64,000 nucleotides of DNA from Olavius algarvensis associated proteobacterium Delta 3 (GCA_903231505.1 CAFBRK010000029.1:1-64000), one strand, 5' to 3'; positions 31,798-40,101 are shown, counted from the first letter of the stretch. Notes: a model not told the origin generated them from the letters alone. A program made the numbers and translations.

Positions 31798-32763
31798 CTA
31801 CTGGACCACGAAAACGTCATACGAGATTCCCGTGTCCACCTGAAACCGCCACTGATGTGGTCCGACAGGAATAAGCGAGGTTTCCAGCACACCAGGCACA
31901 TCGGCGTGATCGTGCTCACGCCACCCGTGCGGGGTCCATTCCAGCAGCATCAGGCGTCGACGGGCCTGGTTCGGAACAAGTATGTGATCGCGGGGGCTGG
32001 TGGAAACCACACGTCCAAGGCCAAGTTCGGTGCTGCCAATATGGTGCGTACTGACGCCAGCATATTCGGCAAAAAGCGACAGTTGGTCCCCGTTTACACG
32101 GTATAACCGCAAGATGCCGCCAATGTGCGGCGTGGCGACAAGCGCCACATCCACGGCGCCATCCCCGTCAAAATCTCCCACTCCGACGGGATTGAGCCAC
32201 CGATACGCCTTCCCGAGAAACGGTGTGGCCGCGATGGGCACGAGACCATCCCCCACAAGATCGTACACGACCAGGGAGGCTCCCTGCTGAAGATGGGTTT
32301 CAATGGCCAGGATTTCATCGGTTTGGTCGCCAGTCAGGTTCACCACTCGCGGTTCAAGATCTTCAAACACCCTGTCTGGGGGGAGCTGCGCGATGATGTG
32401 GTGTCCGCTACGCGTTTCCACAACCAGCTGAGAGGCTTCTATGGCGTCCCCAAGTACCCCATGGGTATAGCGCGAGGTCGGACCGGCGAACCACGCCCTG
32501 CGGATGTCGTGCTCCCCCTCTGCAACGCGACTGAGCGGCAGCTGTCCCACGGGGGGCTTCGTGGAGTTCTTCACGAGAGGGGCATCGCTCTGACGAATCA
32601 CCAATTCCTGGGCGTAGACAGGGGATCCCTCCAGAAAGACGACTGTCATCAGAAACACGACGAGGGAGAAGATGGATACTCGCCATGGCGTTTTGTGCCG
32701 TACGGTGTTTTCATCCAGTAATTCCAGATATTGACAAGATATGTGTTTCATTGAGTTTCTCAT
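31798..32763 (-). CDS. Exported FG-GAP/VCBS-repeat protein (cassette gene)
   Basis: A 321-residue protein; membrane-spanning export signal near residues 28-50 (FSLVVFLMTVVFLEGSPVYA). The mature part has beta-propeller-like repeats with Asp-rich calcium loops, clearest in VGVGDFDGDGAVDVALVATP (FG-GAP/VCBS type) and VVNLTGDQTDEILAI. No enzyme motif. It may bind ligands or carbohydrates outside the cytoplasm. The ATG at 32763 lies in the right core of the attC before it; Met at 32751 is an alternative start. About 320 residues is large for a cassette. Confidence 0.7.
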   Translation of the reverse strand: MRNSMKHISCQYLELLDENTVRHKTPWRVSIFSLVVFLMTVVFLEGSPVYAQELVIRQSDAPLVKNSTKPPVGQLPLSRVAEGEHDIRRAWFAGPTSRYTHGVLGDAIEASQLVVETRSGHHIIAQLPPDRVFEDLEPRVVNLTGDQTDEILAIETHLQQGASLVVYDLVGDGLVPIAATPFLGKAYRWLNPVGVGDFDGDGAVDVALVATPHIGGILRLYRVNGDQLSLFAEYAGVSTHHIGSTELGLGRVVSTSPRDHILVPNQARRRLMLLEWTPHGWREHDHADVPGVLETSLIPVGPHQWRFQVDTGISYDVFVVQ

Positions 32764-32851
32764 AACGTTTTGGCTGAGAGGCGCGACGAAAGGAGCGTCC
32801 TACTCCAGCCGTTCGTTTTGCCTGACTGGCACTTGCATGTTTTAGTTAGAG
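32760..32851 (-). repeat. attC site
   Basis: Minus-strand cores CTCTAAC (overlapping the SDR stop) and GTTATGA; arms GGCTGgAG and CTCTCAGCC pair with one unpaired G; an inner GGAGTAGGACGCTCC stem is present. Confidence 0.65.
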
Positions 32852-33712
32852 CCATTCCTCCAGCATGCTCTGTGTGACTGTGAAGAGGCGTCCTTGCGCA
32901 TCTTCGTCCCTGGTTGGAGGCCAGCTTGTTTTGGCTTTTCGGTGATGGACATATTTTCCGTTTATACCCCTTGCCTCATTCGAAGAGGCAAGCCAGACTG
33001 GCGTATCCGCTGCTTGTTCTGGGGATTCCCCAATGAAGAGACCGACAATCGGAACGATCACGTTCATCGGGAAAGGATAATCCGATTTTGCGAGTGCGGT
33101 CTTCACAAATCCCGGATGGATGCAGTTTACCGTTATGCCTGTCTCTTTCAGCTTGTTGGAAAGGAAGTAAGTGAACGAGATCAACATGTGCTTTGATTGG
33201 TAATAGGCGACAGTACTCTTGTATTTCGTATCTCTGCTATTGAGATCATCCCAGTTGATTGGCGCTTTGTGCATTATGGAAGAGATATTGATAATGCGTG
33301 CTTCACCAAACTTGGAAGCGGTCTGTTCCATTCTCTCGATCAGATGATGGGTAAGCACAAAGGGGGATAAGTAGTTTAAGGCTAATGTGGACTCAAAGCC
33401 CTCTGAGGTAGCTCTGTACTTTGAGAAGTGATTTCCGGCATTGTTGATAAGAACATCCAGGCGATCAACCATCTTGCCGATGCATTCTGCAGCCTCTACT
33501 GTGTCCGCCATGCATGAGAGATCGGCGAGAACAAATTGCCCTCGTCCTCCTTCATTTTCGATCTCCTTGAGCACTTTCCTTGCCTTGGTCTCGTCGCGAG
33601 CAACACATACTACAAAGGCGTAATTTTCCGCGAGCTGAAGTGCGGTCGCTCTTCCCAACCCACTTGTAGCCCCGGTCATGACCACCGTTTTGCCTACCAT
33701 GCTCTGACTCAC
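32846..33712 (-). CDS. Short-chain dehydrogenase/reductase
   Basis: A 288-residue classical-type SDR. TGATSGLGRA (13-22) binds the dinucleotide, with Arg at 'VARDETKAR' favouring NADP; DLS then LDVLINNAG, the catalytic ISS and YYQSK (Tyr-x-x-x-Lys), and HPGFVKTAL. It resembles retinol-dehydrogenase/WW-oxidoreductase-like SDRs that reduce carbonyls. It is the most promoter-proximal full gene of the minus-strand array, between attC sites. Confidence 0.9.
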   Translation of the reverse strand: MSQSMVGKTVVMTGATSGLGRATALQLAENYAFVVCVARDETKARKVLKEIENEGGRGQFVLADLSCMADTVEAAECIGKMVDRLDVLINNAGNHFSKYRATSEGFESTLALNYLSPFVLTHHLIERMEQTASKFGEARIINISSIMHKAPINWDDLNSRDTKYKSTVAYYQSKHMLISFTYFLSNKLKETGITVNCIHPGFVKTALAKSDYPFPMNVIVPIVGLFIGESPEQAADTPVWLASSNEARGINGKYVHHRKAKTSWPPTRDEDAQGRLFTVTQSMLEEWL

Positions 33713-33724
33713 TTTTAGTTTCTT

Positions 33725-33771
33725 GGCATAACGTTAGCGTTCTCGATCCAATTGCAAGCGGTAGTTATGAC
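33725..33771 (-). repeat. Short attC-like site
   Basis: Minus-strand cores GTCATAAC (overlapping the PEP-CTERM tail stop) and GTTATGCC; arms ACCGCTT and AACGCTAA pair weakly. 47 bases. Confidence 0.55.
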
Positions 33772-33923
33772 TTATTTATTCTCCCTTGACGTATAATGCC
33801 AACTAAACCTAATCCAACAAGCATCAAAGTAGCTGGTTCGGGTACTGGAGCCGTCCCATTTGAATTATAACGGAGACTACCAGTAATCCACCTTATTTCT
33901 TGATCCTCCTTACTTGCGTAAGT
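33765..33923 (-). pseudogene. PEP-CTERM protein C-terminal fragment
   Basis: About 53 codons remain open up to a stop in the attC left core. They end VPEPATLMLVGLGLVGIIRQ followed by GRINKS, the PEP-CTERM sorting signal (Pro-Glu-Pro, hydrophobic helix, basic end). The preceding WITGSLRYNSNGT is also typical of these exported proteins. An in-frame stop at 33924-33926 cuts it off, and no start is seen. It implies an exosortase elsewhere in the genome or in the donor. Confidence 0.7.
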
Positions 33924-34341
33924 TTATAAAAAAAATTTCGTAAACTATTTCCGTTTTTCATAACAGATATTATCCCGCCGAAATTTTTGGGCAAAACCGC
34001 TCGTGTGCGCGGTCTTAGAAAATCCATAGTAGTGAAAAACTCTCATAAATATAGATCGAAAGCAAATATCGGATGCCAAGATGCGTCAATCGGCCGAGGG
34101 ACTTGTCACGCTTTATCAAGCGGGCGAACCCGGCGAAATGTGCAGTACAGGTTGTCCGTCGGGCTAAGACTTCCCTTGTATATGCCCTCAGTCAAAGCAT
34201 GGATTGTGCCAGGGTCCTAATACACTGAATTCAGAGTGTTGCAATAAGGTCGTGAAAAGGAGTGCACAGATTTTTCTGCATGGTGCACATTTAGTTGTGC
34301 AAAAGAATTTGGGGGGATCGGGGCTATCTGAACTTCAAGGT
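33924..34341. other. Intergenic DNA between the cassette array and the redox cluster
   Basis: No gene, attI-like site or integrase remnant was recognised. A GTGCACA/TGCAC-rich stretch near 34262-34300 can form small hairpins downstream of the metV-like gene. Confidence 0.4.
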
Positions 34342-35010
34342 CTACTTGCCGATCCCGGGTCGTTTCCGAACCCTGGGGCCTTGGCTGCCGGCGGCGCGCC
34401 AGTCTTGGGAGGTGCGGATTTTTTTTAGCAGATCCAGGTTCCCCTGGCGCTTGAGGCGATAGTAGATCATGGCCCAGGCACAGGGCATGTAGGGATCGAC
34501 TTCACAGTTGCCGTTTCCCGTGCCGCCGCAGGGGCCGTTGAGCAGGCTTTTGGCGCAGCGGGTGATGGGGCAGATGCTTCCGGTGTAGGCCAGGAGGCAT
34601 TCGCCGCAGCCCCGGCACTTTTCCCGCCAGACGCCCGGTTCGTCGGCCCCGCCCATGAAGGTGGTATTCAGCGCCGGAAAGACCGGCATCGGATCCACCA
34701 TGTCGGACACCACCTGGACGCCGACACCGCAGGCCATGGACAGAATCGCATCGATCCCGTCCGGCAGCTTCAGAAAGGCTTCCAGCAGGTCCCGCTCGCA
34801 TTGCCGCTCGATGGTGTGCACTTCGAGCTGTGGTGGGGCGCTGATAAAATATCTCGGATGGGATAGCTGATTAGCGAGGTCGTGGGCTTCGGCGTCGCCT
34901 CCGGACCGGCAGACGGTGACGCAGGAGCCGCAGCCAAAGACCAGGACCTTGCGGAAGTCCGCGATGGACGCGGCGATTTCTTCGATGGGTTTGGGGTCGC
35001 CGACAATCAT
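34342..35010 (-). CDS. metV: MetV-like methylene-tetrahydrofolate reductase C-terminal domain protein
   Basis: A 222-residue iron-sulfur protein. The N-terminal half has VLVFGCGSCVTVCRSGG and LSMACGVGVQVVSDM. The C-terminal half has CRGCGECLLAYTGSICPITRCAKSLLNGPCGGT, the MetV/MTHFR-C signature for Fe-S binding. In acetogens and sulfate reducers MetV partners MetF in the Wood-Ljungdahl pathway. No metF lies next to it here; instead it overlaps a ferredoxin gene by four bases, so it may serve another electron-bifurcating or AOR-linked complex. Confidence 0.87.
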   Translation of the reverse strand: MIVGDPKPIEEIAASIADFRKVLVFGCGSCVTVCRSGGDAEAHDLANQLSHPRYFISAPPQLEVHTIERQCERDLLEAFLKLPDGIDAILSMACGVGVQVVSDMVDPMPVFPALNTTFMGGADEPGVWREKCRGCGECLLAYTGSICPITRCAKSLLNGPCGGTGNGNCEVDPYMPCAWAMIYYRLKRQGNLDLLKKIRTSQDWRAAGSQGPRVRKRPGIGK

Positions 35011-35414
35011 GATTCTGTTTTCTTTCCCTCAGCCCCATGGGCTTTCTGCGGATACGCGCGGAGCCGGGCCGCCTGTTGAATTTTATGTCGCGGGCACAGG
35101 GTTTCTGCCATTGGACGGAGATCGGCATCGAGGGTTTCCGCAAGATGGCGGGTGTGCAGTATCTCGCCGCAGACCATGCACCGGGCAAGTGCCAAGGTCA
35201 CCACCTCGTCCCATTCGTTGACAAGAAGATGCTGAAACTCGATGGCATCTTCCGGACAGACCCGCCAGCAGGTGGCACACCGTGCGCATCGAGCCATGTT
35301 GTGGTGAAGTGTTCTCTGCGTATTATCCTCGGTGGCCTTGAGGGCGCTGGCCGGACAGTTCTGGACACAGGCGAGGCATCCGGTGCATCGTTCATTGACT
35401 TTGAAATAGGTCAT
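35007..35414 (-). CDS. 4Fe-4S dicluster ferredoxin-type protein
   Basis: A 135-residue protein. Two 4Fe-4S motifs, CTGCLACVQNCP (10-21) and CARCATCWRVCP (43-54), followed by a domain with CMVCGEILHTR and a late CPRHK, suggesting an extra metal site as in some hydrogenase/heterodisulfide-reductase-linked subunits. It overlaps iclR upstream and metV downstream by four bases each, so all three are one minus-strand operon. Likely an electron carrier for MetV or the divergent AOR. Confidence 0.88.
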   Translation of the reverse strand: MTYFKVNERCTGCLACVQNCPASALKATEDNTQRTLHHNMARCARCATCWRVCPEDAIEFQHLLVNEWDEVVTLALARCMVCGEILHTRHLAETLDADLRPMAETLCPRHKIQQAARLRAYPQKAHGAEGKKTES

Positions 35415-36196
35415 GGGGTTTCTCTGCTGGTTGCGGTGAAACGATCGACAGCTTCCTGGTGGATGGCTTCGGCGACAGCCTTTGCGGTCGCCGCCGCATA
35501 GGTTGTTTTTTCCGGGGTCAGATTCGGTGTAAAACCCACCACCCAGACCGCCGACGGCATCAGGCCGTTTCCCGCAAGGGGTGCCGCCACGGCCCTGACA
35601 CCTCTGATATACTCCTCGTCATCGGTGGCATAACCCGTTTCCCGGACCCTGCTGACCTGCTGCAAGTATTGGGCGGGATCCGTAATCGTTTTCTCGGTAT
35701 ATTTTCGTAAACCCCGTTCCCGAATCAGGTCCCCGGCCTGATCATCGGTCATCATCGATAAGAAGGCCTTGCCGGTGGCACCGGCAAGCAGCGGCAGCCG
35801 GGTGCCGGCCGGAGAAGTGATTTTCAAGTCGTGGGTGGATTCAACGCTGTCCAGGATAATGACATCCCGGCCGCTGCGGGTCCCGAAAAATACCGACTCG
35901 CCGGTTTTTGCCATCAAGGATTCGATATGCGGTCGGGCCACATCCCGAAGTATCAGCGTACTTCCGGTAAGGCGGCCAAGTTCCAGAAGGGTCAAGCCCG
36001 GCCTGTACCGTTTGCTGTCGGGATCCCGGATAATGGCGCCTTCTGCTTCCAGCGCAGAGAGGATGCCATGGACCGTGCTTTTGCCGATGCCCAGCGCCCT
36101 GGAGAGTTCACTGATGCTCCGGCCGCCGGGGGCGCCGGCAATGTCCCGGAGGATCTGAAAGGCTTTTCGAACGGTGGGGGCCTGATAATTACCCAT
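35411..36196 (-). CDS. IclR-family transcriptional regulator
   Basis: A 261-residue regulator. The N-terminal winged helix (VRKAFQILRDIAGAPGGRSISELSRALGIGKSTVHGILSALEAEG) and C-terminal IclR effector domain (VARPHIESLMAKTGESVFFGT... TGYATDDEEYIRGVRAVAAPL) are complete. It heads the minus-strand operon with the ferredoxin and metV genes and is divergent from the zinc-ribbon/AOR operon. Two matching palindromes in the shared intergenic region (36201-36216 and 36332-36347) are likely its operators, so it probably controls both directions. The effector is unknown. Confidence 0.93.
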   Translation of the reverse strand: MGNYQAPTVRKAFQILRDIAGAPGGRSISELSRALGIGKSTVHGILSALEAEGAIIRDPDSKRYRPGLTLLELGRLTGSTLILRDVARPHIESLMAKTGESVFFGTRSGRDVIILDSVESTHDLKITSPAGTRLPLLAGATGKAFLSMMTDDQAGDLIRERGLRKYTEKTITDPAQYLQQVSRVRETGYATDDEEYIRGVRAVAAPLAGNGLMPSAVWVVGFTPNLTPEKTTYAAATAKAVAEAIHQEAVDRFTATSRETP

Positions 36197-36200
36197 ATTC

Positions 36201-36216
36201 GTTCACCATGCTGAAC
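36201..36216. promoter_or_regulatory. Candidate IclR operator, regulator side
   Basis: GTTCACCATGCTGAAC is a GTTC-N8-GAAC palindrome four bases upstream of the iclR start codon. It matches the palindrome at 36332-36347 in inverted orientation, including the shared ATGCTGAACATA. Confidence 0.7.
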
Positions 36217-36331
36217 ATAATCATGTTTGTTTTCATATCGCTGTCACACCGGCCTGTCAACATTTTTATTAAAAAACCAATAAAATCGTTGACAATAGAA
36301 TATAATATGATAATGAAGAGACATATTTTAT

Positions 36332-36347
36332 GTTCAGCATAGCGAAC
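36332..36347. promoter_or_regulatory. Candidate IclR operator, AOR side
   Basis: GTTCAGCATAGCGAAC has the same GTTC-N8-GAAC form and lies 35 bases upstream of the zinc-ribbon gene start. TTGACA (36289-36294) and an AT-rich TATAATATGATAAT stretch just before it mark the promoter region. Confidence 0.7.
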
Positions 36348-36382
36348 ATTATTCGTTCGTCTTGCACGGAAAGGAGATCCGA

Positions 36383-36643
36383 ATGGCTGTCGACAAACGA
36401 AAGAAATCCACTTCCGAAAGCCTGCGCAACACCCGGACCTATGGGAAATTCCGGTGCCACAATCCAAGCTGCATGGGACGTTTGCAGCCGGAGGGGGGCC
36501 AGGGCGAAGTCCAGTGTCCGGAATGCGGCATGGCCTTCCGGGTGGCCTGGATCCGACCGGATTTTCCGCGGATCCGCGGGCCTGTCTGGGAGGTCAATCG
36601 AAAACTCGCCGAGGAAGCGTTAAAGAACAAGGAGGGCAATTAA
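36383..36643 (+). CDS. Small zinc-ribbon protein encoded before the AOR
   Basis: Start at MAVDKRKKSTSES (36383), preceded by AAGGAG. 86 residues. Two Cys pairs, CHNPSCMGRL and CPECGMAF, form a zinc-ribbon or rubredoxin-like knuckle; the remainder is basic, and the tail VNRKLAEEALKNKEGN is helical. The stop is directly followed by the AOR start, so translation is coupled. It may aid cofactor insertion or act as a small redox or assembly partner; that is inference from position. Confidence 0.75.
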   Translation: MAVDKRKKSTSESLRNTRTYGKFRCHNPSCMGRLQPEGGQGEVQCPECGMAFRVAWIRPDFPRIRGPVWEVNRKLAEEALKNKEGN

Positions 36644-38584
36644 ATGGCTCTGAACCGAAAGATCGGCTATGTCGACCTGACCACCGGCGAGGTGGACGTC
36701 CAGCCCATTCCCCTGGAAGCGCGGAAGAAATATCTGGGCGGACGCGGTCTGGATGCGTACCTGCTGTATAACCACACCAAAAAAGGATGCGATCCCCTTG
36801 GCCCGGACAACGTGCTGCTGATTTCCGGCGGTTTGCTGACCGCCACTTGCGCCTCGGCCACGGCCCGGACCCACGTCATGGCCAAGTCCCCGCTGACCGG
36901 GATGCTGGGAAGTGCCAACATGGGAGGTTTTTTTGCGCCGGAGATGGCCTGGGCCGGATTTCATCATCTGGTGATCCGGGGCAAGGCGAAGAAACCGGTG
37001 TATCTCTATGTCCACGACGGCACCATCGAAATTCGGGATGCGAAACATTTGTGGGGCTTGTCCACCACCGACACCCAGTGGGCCATCCGTGAAGAGTTGG
37101 GAGACGAGGAAGTCAAAAGCTGCGTCATCGGCCAGGCCGGTGAAAATCTGGTCCGCTTTGCCAATGTGATGACCGGTGTGAAAAACGCGGCCGGCAGAAC
37201 CGGCATGGGATGTGTGATGGGTTCCAAAAACCTCAAAGCCGTGGCCGCACGGGGCACCATGGATATCAACATCGCCCACCCTGTCGAAGCCCTCGAATAC
37301 AACAAGGGGTTTATCGATCAGATTACCAGCGCCAAGGTCAACCAGACCCAGGGGACCCTGGGTACGCCGTTTATCTGGGGCGCCACCAATTCATGGGGCG
37401 GCCTGCGGACCCGCAACTTCCAGCTCAATCAGCTCGAGTACGCCGATGACATCGAGCCCGAGCGTCTCGACGAGATCGCCACCGAAACCATCGGCCCCCA
37501 CCACATGACGGGATGCTTCGGCTGCCAGGTGCACTGCCGGGCCCAGTACCGTATTCCGTCGGGCCCCCATGCCGGTAAATACGACGAAGGACCGGAGTAC
37601 ACTTCCCAGGGTGCGTTCGGGGCAGAACCCGAATGCCGAAGCGCCGAGACCGTTCTCACCGGCAACCACCTGGTGGATCAATACGGCATGGACAACCTGG
37701 AGGTGGGCAGCCTCATTGCCTGGGCCATGGAGCTCTATGAACTGGGCATCATCAACAAAAAACAGACCGGCGGTCTCGATCTGCGGTTCGGCAACGACGA
37801 GGCCCTGCTGGAGATGACCGAGCGCATTGCGTTTCGAAAAGGGTGGCTGGCCAACGCCCTGGCAGACGGGGGAATCCCGGCCTCAGAAAAAATCGGGAAA
37901 AATTCCTTCGACTATCTGATCCAGGTCAAGGGGATGAGCAATCTGCACTCCGACGAGCGGGCCACGCCGGCCCTGGCATTGAATATCGCCACCGCCTCCC
38001 GGGGCTCGGATCACCTCCGAAGCCGACCGGCCATCGATCTTTACCACCTGCCCGAAGCGGTGCTCCGAAAGATTTACAGCAGCCCGATTCCCTATGAAGG
38101 TCCCCTCAGCTCCGAGCACACGTCTTACGAAGGCAAGCCGTGGCAGGTGTTCTGGCAGGAAAACTGTTACATGGCCGTCGACTGTCTCGGCATCTGCAAG
38201 TACCATACGGTATTTCTCGGGGCGACCCTGCCCAATTTCGAGGATTGGCCCAAGGTCATTTACTACAACACCGGGCTGGAGATGACTCCCGAAGAGATAT
38301 GGGAGGCCGCCGAGCGATGCAATATGCTCGAGAGGATGTTCAATTTGAGAGAGGGACTCGCGCGAACCGATCTGAAAAAGGGCGACATGCTCAACCATCG
38401 GTATTTTGACGAACCCTGTCTGCGGGGAGCACCCGGTGTGGTCGGATTGACGATCGATCGGAAAAAGTTCAAACAGATGGTCGATGAATTTTACACACAC
38501 AAGGGTCTGGACAAGACCGGAAAGCCCAAAGCGGCGACGCTGAAGCGGCTTGGACTGGCCAAGGAGCCCTCACATCTTGTCTAG
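36644..38584 (+). CDS. Tungsten-containing aldehyde:ferredoxin oxidoreductase family enzyme
   Basis: A 646-residue AOR-family protein. The N-terminal domain opens KIGYVDLTTGEVDVQPIP and GGRGLDAYLLY. The 4Fe-4S ligands are Cys291, Cys294, Cys298 (CFGCQVHC) and a late Cys514/Cys518 (DCLGICKY). Pterin-contact motifs include AAGRTGMGCVMGSKNLKA (182-199) and ATASRGSDHLRS (449-460). The enzyme oxidises an aldehyde, or an aromatic or CoA substrate in the BamB branch, with ferredoxin as acceptor, using W-bispyranopterin. The next gene encodes a 4Fe-4S electron-transfer protein, as in AOR/BamBC-type operons. The substrate is not decided by sequence. Confidence 0.93.
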   Translation: MALNRKIGYVDLTTGEVDVQPIPLEARKKYLGGRGLDAYLLYNHTKKGCDPLGPDNVLLISGGLLTATCASATARTHVMAKSPLTGMLGSANMGGFFAPEMAWAGFHHLVIRGKAKKPVYLYVHDGTIEIRDAKHLWGLSTTDTQWAIREELGDEEVKSCVIGQAGENLVRFANVMTGVKNAAGRTGMGCVMGSKNLKAVAARGTMDINIAHPVEALEYNKGFIDQITSAKVNQTQGTLGTPFIWGATNSWGGLRTRNFQLNQLEYADDIEPERLDEIATETIGPHHMTGCFGCQVHCRAQYRIPSGPHAGKYDEGPEYTSQGAFGAEPECRSAETVLTGNHLVDQYGMDNLEVGSLIAWAMELYELGIINKKQTGGLDLRFGNDEALLEMTERIAFRKGWLANALADGGIPASEKIGKNSFDYLIQVKGMSNLHSDERATPALALNIATASRGSDHLRSRPAIDLYHLPEAVLRKIYSSPIPYEGPLSSEHTSYEGKPWQVFWQENCYMAVDCLGICKYHTVFLGATLPNFEDWPKVIYYNTGLEMTPEEIWEAAERCNMLERMFNLREGLARTDLKKGDMLNHRYFDEPCLRGAPGVVGLTIDRKKFKQMVDEFYTHKGLDKTGKPKAATLKRLGLAKEPSHLV

Positions 38585-38611
38585 CATGACCATTTGAAAA
38601 GGAGCGAATCC

Positions 38612-39121
38612 ATGCCTGAAGAAGCCAAGGTTCTAAAGATAGATTACGAAAAGTGCACCGGATGCCGACTCTGTGAGCTGGTCTGTTCGGTTCATCATGA
38701 CGGCGTGTCGAACCCGATGCGCAGCCGCATCAAGGTGGTCAAATGGGAGGCCGATGGGATCTATGTCCCCATGGCGTGCCAGCAATGCGAAGACGCCCCC
38801 TGCCTGAACGCCTGTCCGGCCAAGGCCATATCCCGAAATGTTGAGATGGGCCGGGTTGAAGTCGACTACGCCATTTGTATCGGGTGCCGCACCTGCGTGT
38901 CGGTGTGCCCCTTCGGTGCCATGAACTTCAACAGCATTGAACGCAAAGTGTCCAAATGCGACCTGTGCGACGGGGATCCCCAGTGCGTCCGGTTCTGCGA
39001 GGTCAAGGCCGTCGACGTCGTCACGGAAGGCGACCTCAGCCTCCCGAAGAAGCGGCAGGCCGCCGAGAAGATCGTTGCCGCCGGCGTACGCTCGGCCGTT
39101 TTGGAGGCGGAAAGCCATTAG
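38612..39121 (+). CDS. 4Fe-4S electron-transfer protein (HycB/CooF/DmsB type)
   Basis: Start at ATG 38612 after AAGGAG (a TTG at 38594 has none). 169 residues. Four cysteine clusters: CTGCRLCELVC, CQQCEDAPCLNACP, CIGCRTCVSVCP and CDLCDGDPQCVRFC, holding up to four 4Fe-4S clusters. The pattern is of oxidoreductase electron-transfer subunits that couple molybdo- or tungsto-enzymes to a carrier. It follows the AOR gene by 27 bases and is closed by a strong terminator, so the AOR complex is zinc ribbon, catalytic subunit and this subunit. Confidence 0.92.
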   Translation: MPEEAKVLKIDYEKCTGCRLCELVCSVHHDGVSNPMRSRIKVVKWEADGIYVPMACQQCEDAPCLNACPAKAISRNVEMGRVEVDYAICIGCRTCVSVCPFGAMNFNSIERKVSKCDLCDGDPQCVRFCEVKAVDVVTEGDLSLPKKRQAAEKIVAAGVRSAVLEAESH

Positions 39122-39156
39122 ACGGACACGGGCGTGTTCGTTCGAATCCAGCAGAT

Positions 39157-39195
39157 AAAAAGGCGCGGGAGATGATTGTCTCCGGCGCCTTTTTA
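39157..39195. terminator. Bidirectional intrinsic terminator
   Basis: AAAAAGGCGCGGGAGA and TCTCCGGCGCCTTTTT form a long near-perfect stem around TGATTG. A-runs and T-runs at the edges let it work for the plus-strand AOR operon and the convergent minus-strand gene. Confidence 0.85.
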
Positions 39196-39208
39196 TAATT
39201 TCGGTACG

Positions 39209-39625
39209 TCAATCCGTATCCGGATCGTCTCCATGGTCTCGAACGTGCGATTCCATGATACCCAGGGATAGCCGGGATTCCTGAATGAGCAGCAGCGCAC
39301 TATATACCACCGCGGCGACGGCGACACCGGTCAGCCCCGCCGGCAACCATGTGGCGACGCGCTCGGAAAACAAGGCGAGCATGCCGGTCAGACCGGCAGT
39401 TGCGAGAAGAGCGACAGCCATATAAAGACTAATCAGGGCGTCTCGAAACAGCCTCCCCCGCCGAAGTAATCCTCCGATCAGGCGAGCGCTGCCACCGCGT
39501 TGTCCGTACACGACCTGATCGATCTCGTCGTGCAGTCGATTGAAACGCGCCGACGTCGACAGGATCAACAACGCCACTCCCGGGAGAATCAGGAGCGGCG
39601 AAATCCACAGACTCGATTCAGTCAT
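39209..39625 (-). CDS. DUF2721-family membrane protein
   Basis: A 138-residue protein with three hydrophobic segments (about 7-24, 62-84 and 91-115). The conserved family segments are present: SPLLILPGVALLILSTSARFNRLHDEI and RRGRLFRDALISLYMAVALLATAGL. Family function is unknown. It stands alone on the minus strand between the bidirectional terminator and a secreted-protein gene. Confidence 0.75.
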   Translation of the reverse strand: MTESSLWISPLLILPGVALLILSTSARFNRLHDEIDQVVYGQRGGSARLIGGLLRRGRLFRDALISLYMAVALLATAGLTGMLALFSERVATWLPAGLTGVAVAAVVYSALLLIQESRLSLGIMESHVRDHGDDPDTD

Positions 39626-39726
39626 GGGTTATCTCCACTCAGAATGGATATCGGACGATGGTCGCTGTTCATTTGGCGTGGCTCCGTGCGATACTCAGAC
39701 ACAGCGTTAATTCTGGTTCCTCAGTA

Positions 39727-40101
39727 TTAAGGGCAACGATTAACAATCGACTCAAACGACCCAACGAATACATTATGGGACGTGTACTCATCCGATTTGT
39801 AGCATATTTTTTTACCCTGCCATTCCGGGTGAACGTCCTTGATGACATGGTTCAGATTTTTTCTGAAGTTCGTTATTTCCACCGAATTCATATCACAGAA
39901 GCAATTGGTGTATGCTTGCGCGGATACCTTCAATGCGTCTGCACATGTTTCGCTTGGCCAGTCCAATAGATCATCCATTTTCTTCTGTAGCGCTGGCAGG
40001 TACTTGACAGCCTCCTCCTTGTCCACCCACAGACAATCCTGGGCCATCGCCGTAGAACATATCAGGACCAATAGAATGGGTATTGACACAACTATTTTCA
40101 T
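39727..40101 (-). CDS. Small exported protein with conserved cysteines, unknown
   Basis: A 124-residue protein; signal peptide MKIVVSIPILLVLICSTAMA with cleavage at Ala-Gln-Asp. The mature part has six cysteines (DCLWVD, TCADAL, NCFCDM, KICYK, NRC), likely disulfide-bonded. A GGGAAG site precedes the ATG. No family recognised. It resembles in style the small exported cassette proteins of the attC arrays, but no attC is present on its flanks. Confidence 0.6.
   Translation of the reverse strand: MKIVVSIPILLVLICSTAMAQDCLWVDKEEAVKYLPALQKKMDDLLDWPSETCADALKVSAQAYTNCFCDMNSVEITNFRKNLNHVIKDVHPEWQGKKICYKSDEYTSHNVFVGSFESIVNRCP

Noticed and set aside
36289..36314. TTGACA with TATAAT as a standard promoter
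   Set aside because: Spacing between TTGACA and the TATAAT/TATGAT boxes is 6-14 bases, not 16-18, so no exact promoter is called.
39130..39165. GTTCGTTCGAATCC, resembling a tRNA T-arm
   Set aside because: No acceptor, D or anticodon arms could be built around it; the neighbouring stem is a terminator.
39640..39726. attC-like end after the small exported-protein gene
   Set aside because: AATTAACG is present but no GTTRRRY partner or pairing arms were found.
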